DNA of 64,000 bases from contig NC_092587.1 in assembly GCF_047663525.1 (NCBI RefSeq), forward strand, positions 36,509,001-36,573,000, read 5' to 3'. Shown in pieces: positions 13,601 to 23,440 of this stretch. The DNA comes from Anas platyrhynchos. Lineage: Eukaryota; Chordata; Aves; Anseriformes; Anatidae. The position numbers were made by a program, and so were the translations under genes. Under the pieces are notes generated by a model. The model had not been told where the DNA came from. It saw only the letters and a list, made by a program, of their open reading frames with translations, and ran no database searches. The stretch's first letter is position 1. Each line of letters begins with the position of its first letter.

Positions 13601-14000
13601 TTTGTCATAAACCTTGTTTTGGTCTTAGGAAAGATTGAAGGTGCACCTTTTGCTGCTAGAACACACTTTCTGACAATTACAGTTTAATATCGGCATCACT
13701 GGAGGACCTCCAAAGAGATCAGAAATGAAATAACACTCCCAATGACACTCGAGGTATTGCGCCCTGGTGAAGAGGGAACTTCCCTTCATGCAGAACTGCC
13801 GGAGCAACGCCAAGATGTCCAGCCCCGCAGTCTGTGGTTTTCTCAGGCATGAATGCAGCAAGGAGTGGGAAGCAAATGGAGTAGCAGCAGTCATGCTGCT
13901 GTGGACAAAGCAGTGTAAAGAGTGTAATAATAGTGATGAAAGGGGGAAAAGAACCATGAAGATCTTTTAATTCTATAGGTGCTTGATAAAGAATGCTCAG

Positions 14001-14154
14001 GTTTCTATGAAAAATCTTGCATCCCCATATCAACTTAAAACCATCCGTGATACAGCAGAAAGCTTCAGGAAAAACTTCGTGATTGGAGAAGTTCTCTGAT
14101 GTCCACAAAAGAGATACTCAGAATCAAACATATGCTGTTATTTTTTTGAAGAAT
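14001..14154 (+). pseudogene. IRAK3: IRAK3 relic: glycine-loop / beta-3 exon with 5-nt deletion
   Basis: The exon follows a GCTCAG acceptor. From 14001 it reads V-S-M-K-N-L-A-S-P-Y-Q-L-K-T-I-R-D-T-A, then ESFRKNFVIGE up to 14090. This matches the human GVLLKSSISFQNI..GTRNFHKDFLIGE region. The frame then runs into TGA at 14097. Shifting frame at 14092 restores the match: a Val-His-Lys run, then TQNQTYAV (human IQNLTYAV), ending at Lys 14149-14151. The alignment implies loss of 5 nt in the glycine-rich loop. The VAIK-type lysine after YAV is read as Ile. The donor, AAT|GTATAG, is poor. Confidence 0.75.
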
Positions 14155-16011
14155 GTATAGAATAAAAATAATGCTGCTTCATGAAAACAAGATAGTTGCC
14201 ACACTAAGGTCTTGCCTAATATTTCTTTATTTTCTCAGTTGAAACAGTCTTAACTTTCTCAGGCAGTGCATGTAGCAGATGGATAAGCCAGGTCTTCCAA
14301 AGAATGGTTTTGGGCTGAAGATACCGATGAGATATTCTGTTATTACTGGCAGTGGTTTTGTTCTATACTAGCTGTAAGAATGCTATCTTTGCTACTTTCA
14401 AAGATTTCACATGGAAATGTTGGACTGGATCAAACACTGCATTATGTTAAAGTAGTCCAAAGTGTGTGAAAACACAAATATATATAGCAGAAATAACTTT
14501 AAAATAAGGCTGAAGTTGCTTTTAAAATTGACAGATGCACGTTTTAATAATAGGTAAATACATATAATTATAGAGTGTTTCTCCTCCTTGATGTCCAAAA
14601 CACTCATTTTTTGCTTAATTCCACTCAGGAAATATATATTTTTTCCTCACTTACTTTATTTGCCAGTGCTTAAGATTACAGAAGCCTAGAGACTGACCTT
14701 GCTTATAATTCAAAGTATGTTAAGGAGCAGCTTGAACATCTTGGAAACAGCGTATGTTTGAGCTATACTGTTTCAAACTTCCTGGTCATGCTGAGGTCTG
14801 ATTTGAGTATGATTTAAATACTTATAGCTTTCCTGAAGGTCTGGCTGAAAAAGAAACACTGTGTTCACTGCAATATTAAATAATAAAGCTTTTCTGAAAT
14901 GTTGGGTGAGTATCTTTAGCAATAAATATAAATCATCAAAGGGACTTTGAACCTACCGTGCCCATACTGACTGGGGGCTGAGGTAATTAAGCAGGAATCA
15001 GCAGAGATGTGCCTTCATCTCTAATGTGCATTTTTTGGGTGAGGACTGTGGCTAAATCTCTTCCAGCTAGCACACGTGGCTAGGCATGTGGTTCTGTACA
15101 TAATCCAAGCCTTCCAAGTGTTAATTTTATCTATGTTTATTTTGGTGTGGTTTTTGAAGCCTGCTGTGTGATTTTAATTGGAAGAAAATTTTAACTAAAT
15201 TACTTGAAATTCCACTCCCTAGGATAAATGTTTAGAACAGAACAAAATAAGAAGGGAAAATTAACTTGCAGTTTGCCGTCAGGGATGTTAAGAATAGCTC
15301 ATTGGCTAGTGGTATTGAGACATCAGAGATGATGGAAGGTATCTGCACATGGTTTTATTTAATTTATGCACATATGGTAATACTATAATAATTTGCTTGG
15401 GTTTTGTTGTGCAGTGTTGTCTGTTACAATTTCGTGGTCATGACTAAGAAGCCAAGCTCCCTGCTTTTGAAGCTGACAAGGCACGGCATTTTGTGTGCTT
15501 GTTCTCGGGGGGGACTTGCTGTCAATCTGATTTCTGTTAAAGACTGAGCTCTAATTAAAATGTAACAGTGGAAGAAATGCTACTAATTAACATGTATGTG
15601 CTCCCATGATGTATAACTTCTTAGGGCACAGAAAGCTGCAGAACAGCAGTCTCCCTTAAATTCCACTTCCCTTCATTATGGACAAGAGCGTGCATTGGAT
15701 CTCTTACAGCAGTCCTGGAAACACTCCAAATCCAAGAGCACTCCTGGGAACTCATGCCTGTCTCCAGGCGAAGCGAAAGGAAAAGTCTTTGGTATCTTCC
15801 ATAGCATATGCTTATTTTTACCTTTTATTCTGGCAGACACACCGCTTCTTGCGTGTTCCCCTGTGGCCTGAGTATTGGAAGTAAGCGAGGTAAATGACTT
15901 TGCATTTTCCCGTTATGACAGAGGAGTTGCATCCCACATTAACAAGTCTTAAGAACATATGTGCACTGTAACTCACATATTGATTATATATGTTTCCTGG
16001 CTAATATATAG

Positions 16012-16074
16012 GCAAAACATGTGAAGAAACAGTGGAAACTCTTTCATTCAGAACTTGAAGCTTTGCAGTTGCGA
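16012..16074 (+). pseudogene. IRAK3: IRAK3 relic: alpha-C helix exon
   Basis: After acceptor ATATATAG the frame reads AKHVKKQWKLFHSELEALQL. Human IRAK3 has KKHWKRFLSELEVLLL here, so Lys-Lys, Trp-Lys, Phe, Ser-Glu-Leu-Glu and Leu are shared in register. This is the clearest block of the relic. It is free of stop codons, but no good 5' splice site follows: the sequence CGAGTTGAT offers only a weak GT at 16075. Confidence 0.78.
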
Positions 16075-16848
16075 GTTGATTTTATATTTTAGCTTTTCCT
16101 TTTCACATTAACTTCTTTGCCAAGCTGCATGTAAACCTTCTTTGTCTAGAAAATGCAACCTTTTCAAGAGTAAAATATTCCAGGGGTTAGCTGAAACCGG
16201 TCTTAGCAGTGCTGTTCTCCTGGCTTCATGCCTATGAAAGTGGTTAATGGTTGGAATTTATGTCACAGAACACATAATAATTTGTTAGAAGAAACTGGAT
16301 TCAGTCACAGCACAGGCATTTTTCTCTTCCTGTCATTATATTTTGTGAGGACTTACTTATTTCCTGCAATCTTAGCCCATGTGAAGAAGAGAATGATAAA
16401 ATTTCTGAATAATTTTTTTTTTTCTGAGAATACATTTATACTCCAGCTGACCTTTGGAGTAAATTTGAACTATTAGATTTTCCCACATATTTATAGCTGT
16501 GGCCGTGCATCTTTGCCAACAAATCTTACAGACTTTATCCACCAAACATTTATTTATGGTAAAAAGACAATTTGCACTTGAAACACTGTAGAAAAAGATC
16601 AAAGCTGTTACATTTCAAGTTAAGCTTTCATTTATAGTCTTATTTTTCTGTGCTGTCATCAGCCAATGTTACATTCAATTTCATAACAAATTTACCTAAG
16701 ATGACTGTTTGCTTCATTTAATTCCTTTCTGAGCTGCTAAATATTGTCTGTGAAAGTGATTTTCCTGAGACCACTCTGGCATATATAAAATGCTGGGCTG
16801 TTTCTTTCTGCTGAGCAACCACAGATTCAAAATATGTCTTCTTCCTAG

Positions 16849-16956
16849 GCTTCTTCCCCCAAGCTTGTTTGAACGGGATGGATGTATTTCAAAGAATGAG
16901 TTGTTCTGCTTGATGTAGCTTTGTGTAACATGCCCTTTCTGAGTAAACATTGACTT
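16849..16956 (+). pseudogene. IRAK3: IRAK3 relic: hinge exon with in-frame stop
   Basis: It is preceded by a good acceptor (CTTCTTCCTAG) and followed by a good donor (CTT|GTAAGT). In the frame set at 16850 it reads a Pro-Pro-Ser-Leu-Phe-Glu start and then SKNELFCLM, followed by TAG at 16916. Human IRAK3 has HPNILE..., then TETEKFCLIY, so the TAG stands where Tyr is expected, one base away from TAT or TAC. The rest is strongly diverged. Entering and leaving phase (both phase 2) agree with the next exon at 18544. The call rests partly on its position between two clearer exons. Confidence 0.55.
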
Positions 16957-18543
16957 GTAAGTCACACTGCTGTACAATAAAAGTTGTGCTGATGATGACT
17001 CTGCCCTATATTAAGAAAAAACAATGCTGAAATCTTAACTCACAAATAAATACTGTCAATTCCATTTTGTGTCAGACTTTATCAAAATGTTTGCTTACAC
17101 TACACAAGATATCCTATTCTTGACTACATTAAAATATATTTCCAAAGAAAAATGTTTGCTGGTAAAATTTGACCAGAGAGTGCTTTCGGTCTGAGAATTT
17201 GATCTGGATTTGTGTTTGGGGTTTTCTTTTGGGGCTGCACATGTACGGAGTTGTGTTCTGCCCATCTTGCTATGCCATGGGGCTCCAGGGCCATCCCACA
17301 TGCGTTCTCTGACTTCCATCCTGGACAACCCCTGTGTAAGCACCTTCTGGACAGATATTAACAAATTACGTTCCCAAAGAAAGCCGGAACATGAAGGAAG
17401 ACAAATACTTGCGTGCTGTTGAATAATGCCCCTGTGGAGCAAGAACTGGGTGTCTGAAGAATCTAAGGGCAGAGCGTGCTTGGTGCTGCAACTGTATGTG
17501 GGATGCATGGGGCCAAGGAAGAGCTGCTCTCCAAAGGTCTGCATTAACTCATGGCTTCCTTGGGCAATGACCGTGAAAGTGTGCGAAGGCCCCAATTCAC
17601 TAGCGCCATTAAGAACTGTTTCTTTTTAAACATACCTTTAAATCTGGTCACAAAACATACATTTAAGTGCTTTGCTGAGCTGGGGATTAAATGTAACACC
17701 TGTGTTATACACTGCGTTTATGCACTGCAGGCATTGAAGAGGGTCAAATGGGAGATCATTTATCCTAATTACTGTGATGTAAGAGGAGCAGCAGGCAGTA
17801 AAGAGGCGAAAATTCTTTAATCCTGCTATGTACAGAACAAAAGCATATTCAACACTCTTTCAAAATGTGTGATGGTGTATAATTTTCCAGGTCTCTGTCA
17901 ATCCTTTTATAACCACACTGAAAATGGATTTGCCCTGTCAGTGTTAGTTGAGAAACCCTTGCTGCCAATAATTGAAACCTGCAATAGCAATAGATTTTTT
18001 CTAAGAATAAGTGGGCTTTGAGATCCTCCAGCATAACTCAATGTAAAAGAGTTTCCATTATCTGCCAGTGTTTTTACCAGCCCAATCTCCTCAATGTCTG
18101 TTTTAAGCATTTCTTCTTTGTAAAGGTAAGAAAAAGAATGTTTTAAGAGTCTTTATATAGCAAATGTATTTGTACTTCTACAGCAATATTGTCATTATTT
18201 TGTACTGAGAAAGAGTAATGTGAATTTCAGCCCCTCTAAAAATGCTGCAAGGTTATTTCTTAACTTTGATGATAAAACTCAACTGCATGGCACTTGATGA
18301 AGAAAAATAAAATAGACCATTTAGACGGAGGGAATGTAAAGAAGGAGCCTGTAGAACAAAACAATTCATTGAATACCCATCTATATTTGAAAGAAGAAAA
18401 GTAGCAATTGTCATATGATTTTTTATTGTGTGATTTTTTTTTTTTTTTGGTCATTTACCATTGTGCAGTAGCATTCTTCCAGTAGAGTTTTTGTATTGTA
18501 CAAAGTTACACAGTTATAGCATCTCTGTTTTGTATAGTGGCAG

Positions 18544-18652
18544 TCTCTCTCTATCCTACCAAACATGCCTAAATATCTTGAAAGGAACAGCCAAAGCTAT
18601 TCAGTATTTACATACTATCCAGCCCTGCTGTCATAAGTGGCAGAGTAGCAAG
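18544..18652 (+). pseudogene. IRAK3: IRAK3 relic: catalytic-loop exon with 2-nt deletion
   Basis: After acceptor GTGGCAG the frame reads L-S-Y-Q-T-C-L-N-I-L-K-G-T-A and then KAIQYLHTIQPC, close to the human IRAK3 segment LPWHIRIGILIGISKAIHYLHNVQPC. Immediately afterwards the homologous reading jumps frame: VISGRVA (human VICGSIS) is encoded two bases out of register, around 18626-18631. The exon ends at AG|GTACAT, in the phase expected for the following Ser-Ala-Asn. The absence of an HGD/HRD motif fits IRAK3 and not IRAK1 or IRAK4. Confidence 0.8.
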
Positions 18653-19403
18653 GTACATCACAGAAATGACATTTTCAAAAATTCTGTGTATTACGCTTAC
18701 ATGGTTGCAGAACAACAGGAGTTAGCATGACATGGCATGTATTTAGAAAGCAACTGTTTTAAAGCACTTTTAAACTCTATTAAAACATTTTCAAATATTT
18801 TGGTAAAAATAATTTCCTGAGTATTGTCCTCTTGCCTACTTTTGTTAAGAGTTCCTAGCAGCCTTAAAGGCACTGAAGTGACCTGGGGCTGCACTGGGGG
18901 TCCCCATTTCAGCTCAGCTAGAGGCCATGGGATGAATCTGTGAGTTGGAGTTGTGCACCTACACAAGATTCATTGCAAAATAAGAGGGTGAATTTTTCAG
19001 TTTCATCCATGGTTGAAACTTAGTGGCTATTTTGAATTATATGAATATAAGAACTGAGCTAGAGTTCATGATAATCATTTTTGTATCACTTCCGTCTTCT
19101 TTACAGAATATGAATCTAGACGAATAGTTTTCACATGAACTAATATCCAAATATTTTTATTTATTCATTTATTTACTTACTTACTTTGTATGAGACCAAG
19201 CACTTGGAATTTAATATCAAGAAGGAATATGATTTTGGAAGTTGCAAGCAACTGGAGGGAGAATTTAGAATGGAACTATTTACTACATGTATATATTAAC
19301 AACACACTGCTACTGACAGATACTGAACAGTGTTGTTCAGAGCCACTGACCCAGTGTATGCTTATTTTAAGTACCTGCCCAAACTGAAAAAAATAAAATA
19401 AAA

Positions 19404-19801
19404 TTAGGAAATCTCAGTGACTGTGATAGGCTTTTTCAGCTGTTCCTCCAGCACATACATAGATGAGATTGCTTCACTGGAGCTATAATGCAGAGTATAA
19501 TACTCATCTAACGAAAAGGAAGAATCTGATGCATTAAGAAAATATAAGTGCTGATTTTCCTTTGCCTGATTTTTCACCTTCTGGGCTGCCCATGAGGACA
19601 GTCTCTTCTTGCATTGGCGAGGCTCCTCTGCTGCTAATGAGACTTGGGTCCACTTTTCCAACTGCAGTCCAAGTTTTGTGCAATGCCTTTCACACTAGGG
19701 TTGTATTTCCAGAAGAAAACCTCAGGTGGCAGCAGCATCATATCTTTTGTCACCAGTCCTGGTCTTCGTGCAATTCTTTCTTCTGCCACCAGTTCATTAG
19801 G
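19404..19801 (-). pseudogene. Unidentified decayed coding-like stretch (possible retrocopy fragment)
   Basis: On the minus strand two long readings meet at one frameshift. From about 19801 down to a stop at 19634-19636 it reads PNELVAEERIARRPGLVTKD, then a stretch rich in Met, Leu, Pro and aromatic residues, ending WKSGPKSH. The second frame takes over near 19650 (VSLAAEEPRQCKKRLSSWAA, later SDSSFSLDEYYTL) and runs to a stop at 19404. The composition is protein-like and both frames are open over about 130 codons in total. No introns are apparent, which would fit a processed copy or a single relic exon. I do not recognise the parent gene. Chance cannot be excluded. Confidence 0.35.
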
Positions 19802-21502
19802 ACTTGTTAACGAGGGCCAATGTGCTTAACGACGTTATTAGCAAATCATCAGCCTATCGAAGAGTGAAAATGTTCTTTTCTGGCTGATTTACTCATGTGC
19901 ATATCTCATTTGGAAGTCCTTCTATATCCACATTTTATATATTCAGGCAAATATTGTGTGCTTCTATATATTTGTGTATATGACTTTACTGACTCTCGAT
20001 AGGAACTAATTACCTTGGGTTGATAATGTGTTTGAATTGAATTAAATCTCCTAGAGCATTCTTTGTGTGATTTCATGTCTCCTTTGAGATGAGTAATTGT
20101 CCACTTGCTGATTTATGTGATCACATGTAACCAAAAAGGAAAGGGGAAGGTATTCAAAAGATCATGAAAAAGGCACTACAGAATACAGAAGGAAGGCGTT
20201 TGGGAACTGAGCAAGGAATAAAAAGTGAGAAGGATTCATCATCAGATATGCAGGAAATCAGAGAGGAAATGCAAAAGGGAGGAGAAAGCTAGAGCCTGAC
20301 TAGAATAAGAGCTGCTTCCCACAGCTCCATTCCTGGGCTCTTGAACACCTGCAGTTTCCCTGTCCTGTTTCAAGACACCAAGTCATAGAAATTACCTTTG
20401 AGATTTCCTTCTATTCCCACTTGCAATGACTTTGTCTCTCCATATAATTGTTTTCTAGGCACTGGACACTTCAATATTCTCTCCATACCTTGAGTTTCAC
20501 TGCCAGTCAGCCAAAGATCTTTGAACTCTTTCAGTTTCCCCCTTCAGCCTTCTGCGTTAAAGTATGCCTGTAGAAAATCATATGCACCAAAACTTTCCCT
20601 TCTGTCCTCCAAAAACACACAAGTGAGCAAAGAATACTCCTCCTGAGCACAGCATATTTGGGTTCACATTCCCGTAGCAGGACAGAAAAAGTAGTTTAAG
20701 GATCAGCAGAGCATGTTGGTAACTATCAGAATTGTCCCAGAATGGGACTGGCAATGGGTCACTTCTTCAGCCTAGCCATAAAAAGAGCATGCTCCCTGTC
20801 ACGCCAAGAGCTTATGACCTTCTTTACCCAAGTGTAGCATCAGAACAAGATCGTCTTCGTCTTGTGGGAGTTCGGAATGGACACCAACTCCTTCTGCACT
20901 GGAAAATACACAAAATGATGAATCTCTTCTGTTTTAATAGACTGTGAGGCATTTTTGGTATGTCTGCTAGATTTGATAATCTCATGTCTTCGATGCTGCA
21001 ATATCCATCTCTTCATGTGACACCTTGGCCTGGTTAAGACACAGGTGAAGCAATTATTTGGAGAAGCATGTGGTGGTTAGGTGACTAAAGGTCCTAGCTG
21101 TATCCTCTCTGCCCAATAGTAGGATGAGAAACAGGAGAAGAGTTTGCATCCACAAATATCACCTCTTGTTGTATGGGATTCGTGATGGGAGGGAATGGTT
21201 GGTAAGCCACATGCTTGTTTTAGGGACTGTGGCCAAGCATGGATAATGCTACTGCTCAGCATAGTTTGCAGAGTGCATTCAAGAAACAGAGAATGAACCT
21301 CGGTGCTCAGCAGAGCAGGGGTCCAGCCCCAGGATCCTCTGCTGAGCCTCTCCTCCCCCAGCACACTGGCGGTAGGTCCAGGGTCATCTCAAAGAATATC
21401 TCAACAATATCTCAACAAATATTGTCCTTGTGAATTTGCATTGCAGGTGAATTATATAATGCTCCAGTTGTTCCAACACTGGAAAGAAAGGGATGAAGAG
21501 TT

Positions 21503-21528
21503 AAAAAAAAAAAAAAAAAAAAAAAAAA
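21503..21528 (+). repeat. Poly-A tract, 26 bp
   Basis: An uninterrupted A run. No retrotransposon body was recognised immediately upstream, so it is treated as a simple repeat. Confidence 0.9.
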
Positions 21529-23354
21529 GAACAACGCACAGTAACATTTTCTTCCATAGAAAGAGTTTGTTCAGAATTATTTCCAAGTAATATACATATA
21601 AAATAGCCCTTTTAGAATTAATTATGCACTGGAGATGATTTGATGTCATTTTATAAATGCACAGCCTAATTAAAATACAATTGCTGGTCTATTAAATATC
21701 TGTTTTACCCATATTTCTTTATGTTTTATTATCATGAAGCACAGTAATTTAAAATGTGCATTGACTTCAGCACAGGTCTTATACTAATATATAATTGTTA
21801 TTCTTACTTATATTTGTGAGGAGAATTCTGAGATTTCCCTGGGCAGCCAACGAGGTATTCTGCATAAACTGATTGTTTTAAGCTTGCATAACCTCTTCCA
21901 GTTTGGGAAGAAGTAATTGCAAAGCTTCCAGCATCGCATGCACTCATTAGATGTGAATTGGCACTTTTATTTAATTTGGGTGTCTTACAAGGTGGTCTGT
22001 GCTCCCACACACTGTATCCTGTTCTCACATATTTTGAGGAAAAGTTTCTATAAAGCATCAATTTAGTCACAATGAAATATGAGTCAGTCGACACAAGCTT
22101 GGGGGTTTTAGGGAGCGGGGGAAGGACTTACCTCTCAGAAAGGAAGCTAAACTGATTAGGAAATAGAATAAATTGTTGGATGACTCTGGTGTGTACAAAG
22201 TGACTAAAATTGGGTTGTGGCAGGTTTTTTTTTCTGTTGCCGTGGGAGGACTACAGCCACAAATAGATGCCTACAGCAAAGTGTTTCCTCATGACGAGTA
22301 ATGGGAAAGACGGGTGAGGAAGCCCAGCGCTTCAGGCCTTTTCTGCCGTGGAAAGCTTTAGATCTGCTTTAGCAATGTGGAAACTGCATTTGTGCTTAAA
22401 ATGGAGCAAGCGCTGCCGTGGCCAGGCTTCAGTTGCTTTTACAAGGTGTCGCAGAAACCTGTCCAGATCGGGTCCCCATCCACGTCACAGCAATCAAACT
22501 CTTCATGCCCTGCTTCTGGGCTCCCACTGGTGGGGCTGCAACTGTGGGAGCTACAACAAGGATACTACAGGGGAAACCCCTGCTGTCTGATGCAGAAAGC
22601 CTTTGAGATGCTGAAGGAGCTGCCAGGAGGTTCATGTGTGGCCAACACACATTCAAACAACAGGCACAGCACAAAGGCACCTTCAGGCCACGAAGGCTCG
22701 AGAAACCACATGGCCAGTTTTAGATATGTAATCTCTGACTTCAGCAAGACTTCTCACGTCCTTAATATTTCAGACCAGTCTTAAGTGTGTGCCAATGTCA
22801 CAGAACTGTGACAGCTTGACATCTCACCTATGGCTGGCTTGTGACAGAAGTGTCAGAATGGCCAAATGGATTATTAGGCTCTACTTTTCCATCCCCTCTC
22901 CCCTGGGGGAAGGAGGACATCTAGGTGTGGGCTTGTAGTCCATGTTTTAGTGGTCATTCAGATGCAGTGACAGTCAGTGCACACACGCACTTCTTTTCCT
23001 CAATTTCTATAGTTATGCTTAATTTTTATACCCATAAAGAGAAACAGCAAAGTCACAGAAATGCATCAGTAGAAGCATTGAGCTAAAATGATCTTATCCT
23101 GATGAAGCTTTCACTATCTGTAAAAGCAAAGTGAGCATATTGGCAATAATAACTGTTGGCCAGGATGCCATTGTGTGTGATGCTGAGGACAAAGGCTCTC
23201 AAGGCACAGTGCCTCAGAAAGGTCAAAACTAAGGAACATAAGCCAGATGTTGGAAATCGGTCTGTGACCCGCTGAAATTAACACAAGGCTTGTGCTGATT
23301 TCAGCGAGGCTGACTGTCAGCCAGGCTCTCCAAGCAGGGTAGGAATGAGATGAA

Positions 23355-23440
23355 TAGATCTGAAGGCCAGATGAGACCACTGTGTTACCTAGTCTGTCTT
23401 CTCCATAGTGCAAGATTTAGGATTTCCCTAAATCCTTTAC
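23355..23440. repeat. Possible ancient CR1/L3-type LINE fragment
   Basis: The segment GAAGGCCAGATGAGACCACT, followed by a GTGT..CTAGTCTG..CTCC pattern, resembles a family of old amniote LINE ends that is common in turtles and crocodilians. It is short and degenerate. Just after it lies a 13-bp tandem duplication (AAATCCTTTACTT twice). Confidence 0.4.

Larger units (their letters stand above)
3151..13999. other. Intergenic stretch between TMBIM4 and the IRAK3 relic
   Basis: No intact gene is seen. It contains two CR1 fragments (entered separately), (TTTA)n near 6890-6913, poly-T/poly-A near 7429-7512, and an (AAT)n tract at 10630-10694. It also contains TAATTA-rich blocks near 7690-7790 and 9985-10120 that look like candidate conserved non-coding elements. 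The first IRAK3 exons (death domain) would be expected here by synteny, but I found no convincing match. Confidence 0.7.
14001..18652 (+). pseudogene. IRAK3: IRAK3 (IRAK-M) unitary pseudogene relic, kinase-domain exons
   Basis: Four blocks at 14001-14154, 16012-16074, 16849-16956 and 18544-18652 read, in order and on one strand, as consecutive pieces of an IRAK kinase domain: glycine-loop exon, N-lobe helix exon, hinge exon and catalytic-loop exon. Identity to IRAK3 as I remember the human protein is clear in blocks such as KKQWKLFHSELEAL (human KKHWKRFLSELEVL) and KAIQYLHTIQPC (human KAIHYLHNVQPC). The catalytic-loop exon lacks the HGD motif of IRAK1, as expected for the pseudokinase IRAK3. 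The position between TMBIM4 and HELB and the strand match human synteny. A 5-nt deletion, an in-frame TAG and a 2-nt deletion break the frame. In other vertebrates IRAK3 is a pseudokinase that restrains TLR/IL-1R signalling. Death-domain exons, the C-lobe and the tail were not confidently found. A sequencing error at several independent sites is unlikely but not excluded. Confidence 0.8.

Noticed and set aside
13625-14108. Long minus-strand frames overlapping the IRAK3 glycine-loop exon
   Set aside because: The plus-strand IRAK3 similarity explains part of the region and the minus frames match nothing known.
17095-17595. 166-codon minus-strand open frame
   Set aside because: Longest minus-strand frame of the desert, but about this length is expected by chance in 64 kb. 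No domain, start context or splice structure was recognised.
19280-19390. NNTLLLTDTEQ.. as the exon following the IRAK3 catalytic loop
   Set aside because: Requires several gaps, has no acceptor and the similarity is at background level.
22348-22784. 135-codon plus-strand frame with overlapping frames on both strands
   Set aside because: Locally G+C-richer sequence. No family motif or exon structure was seen.
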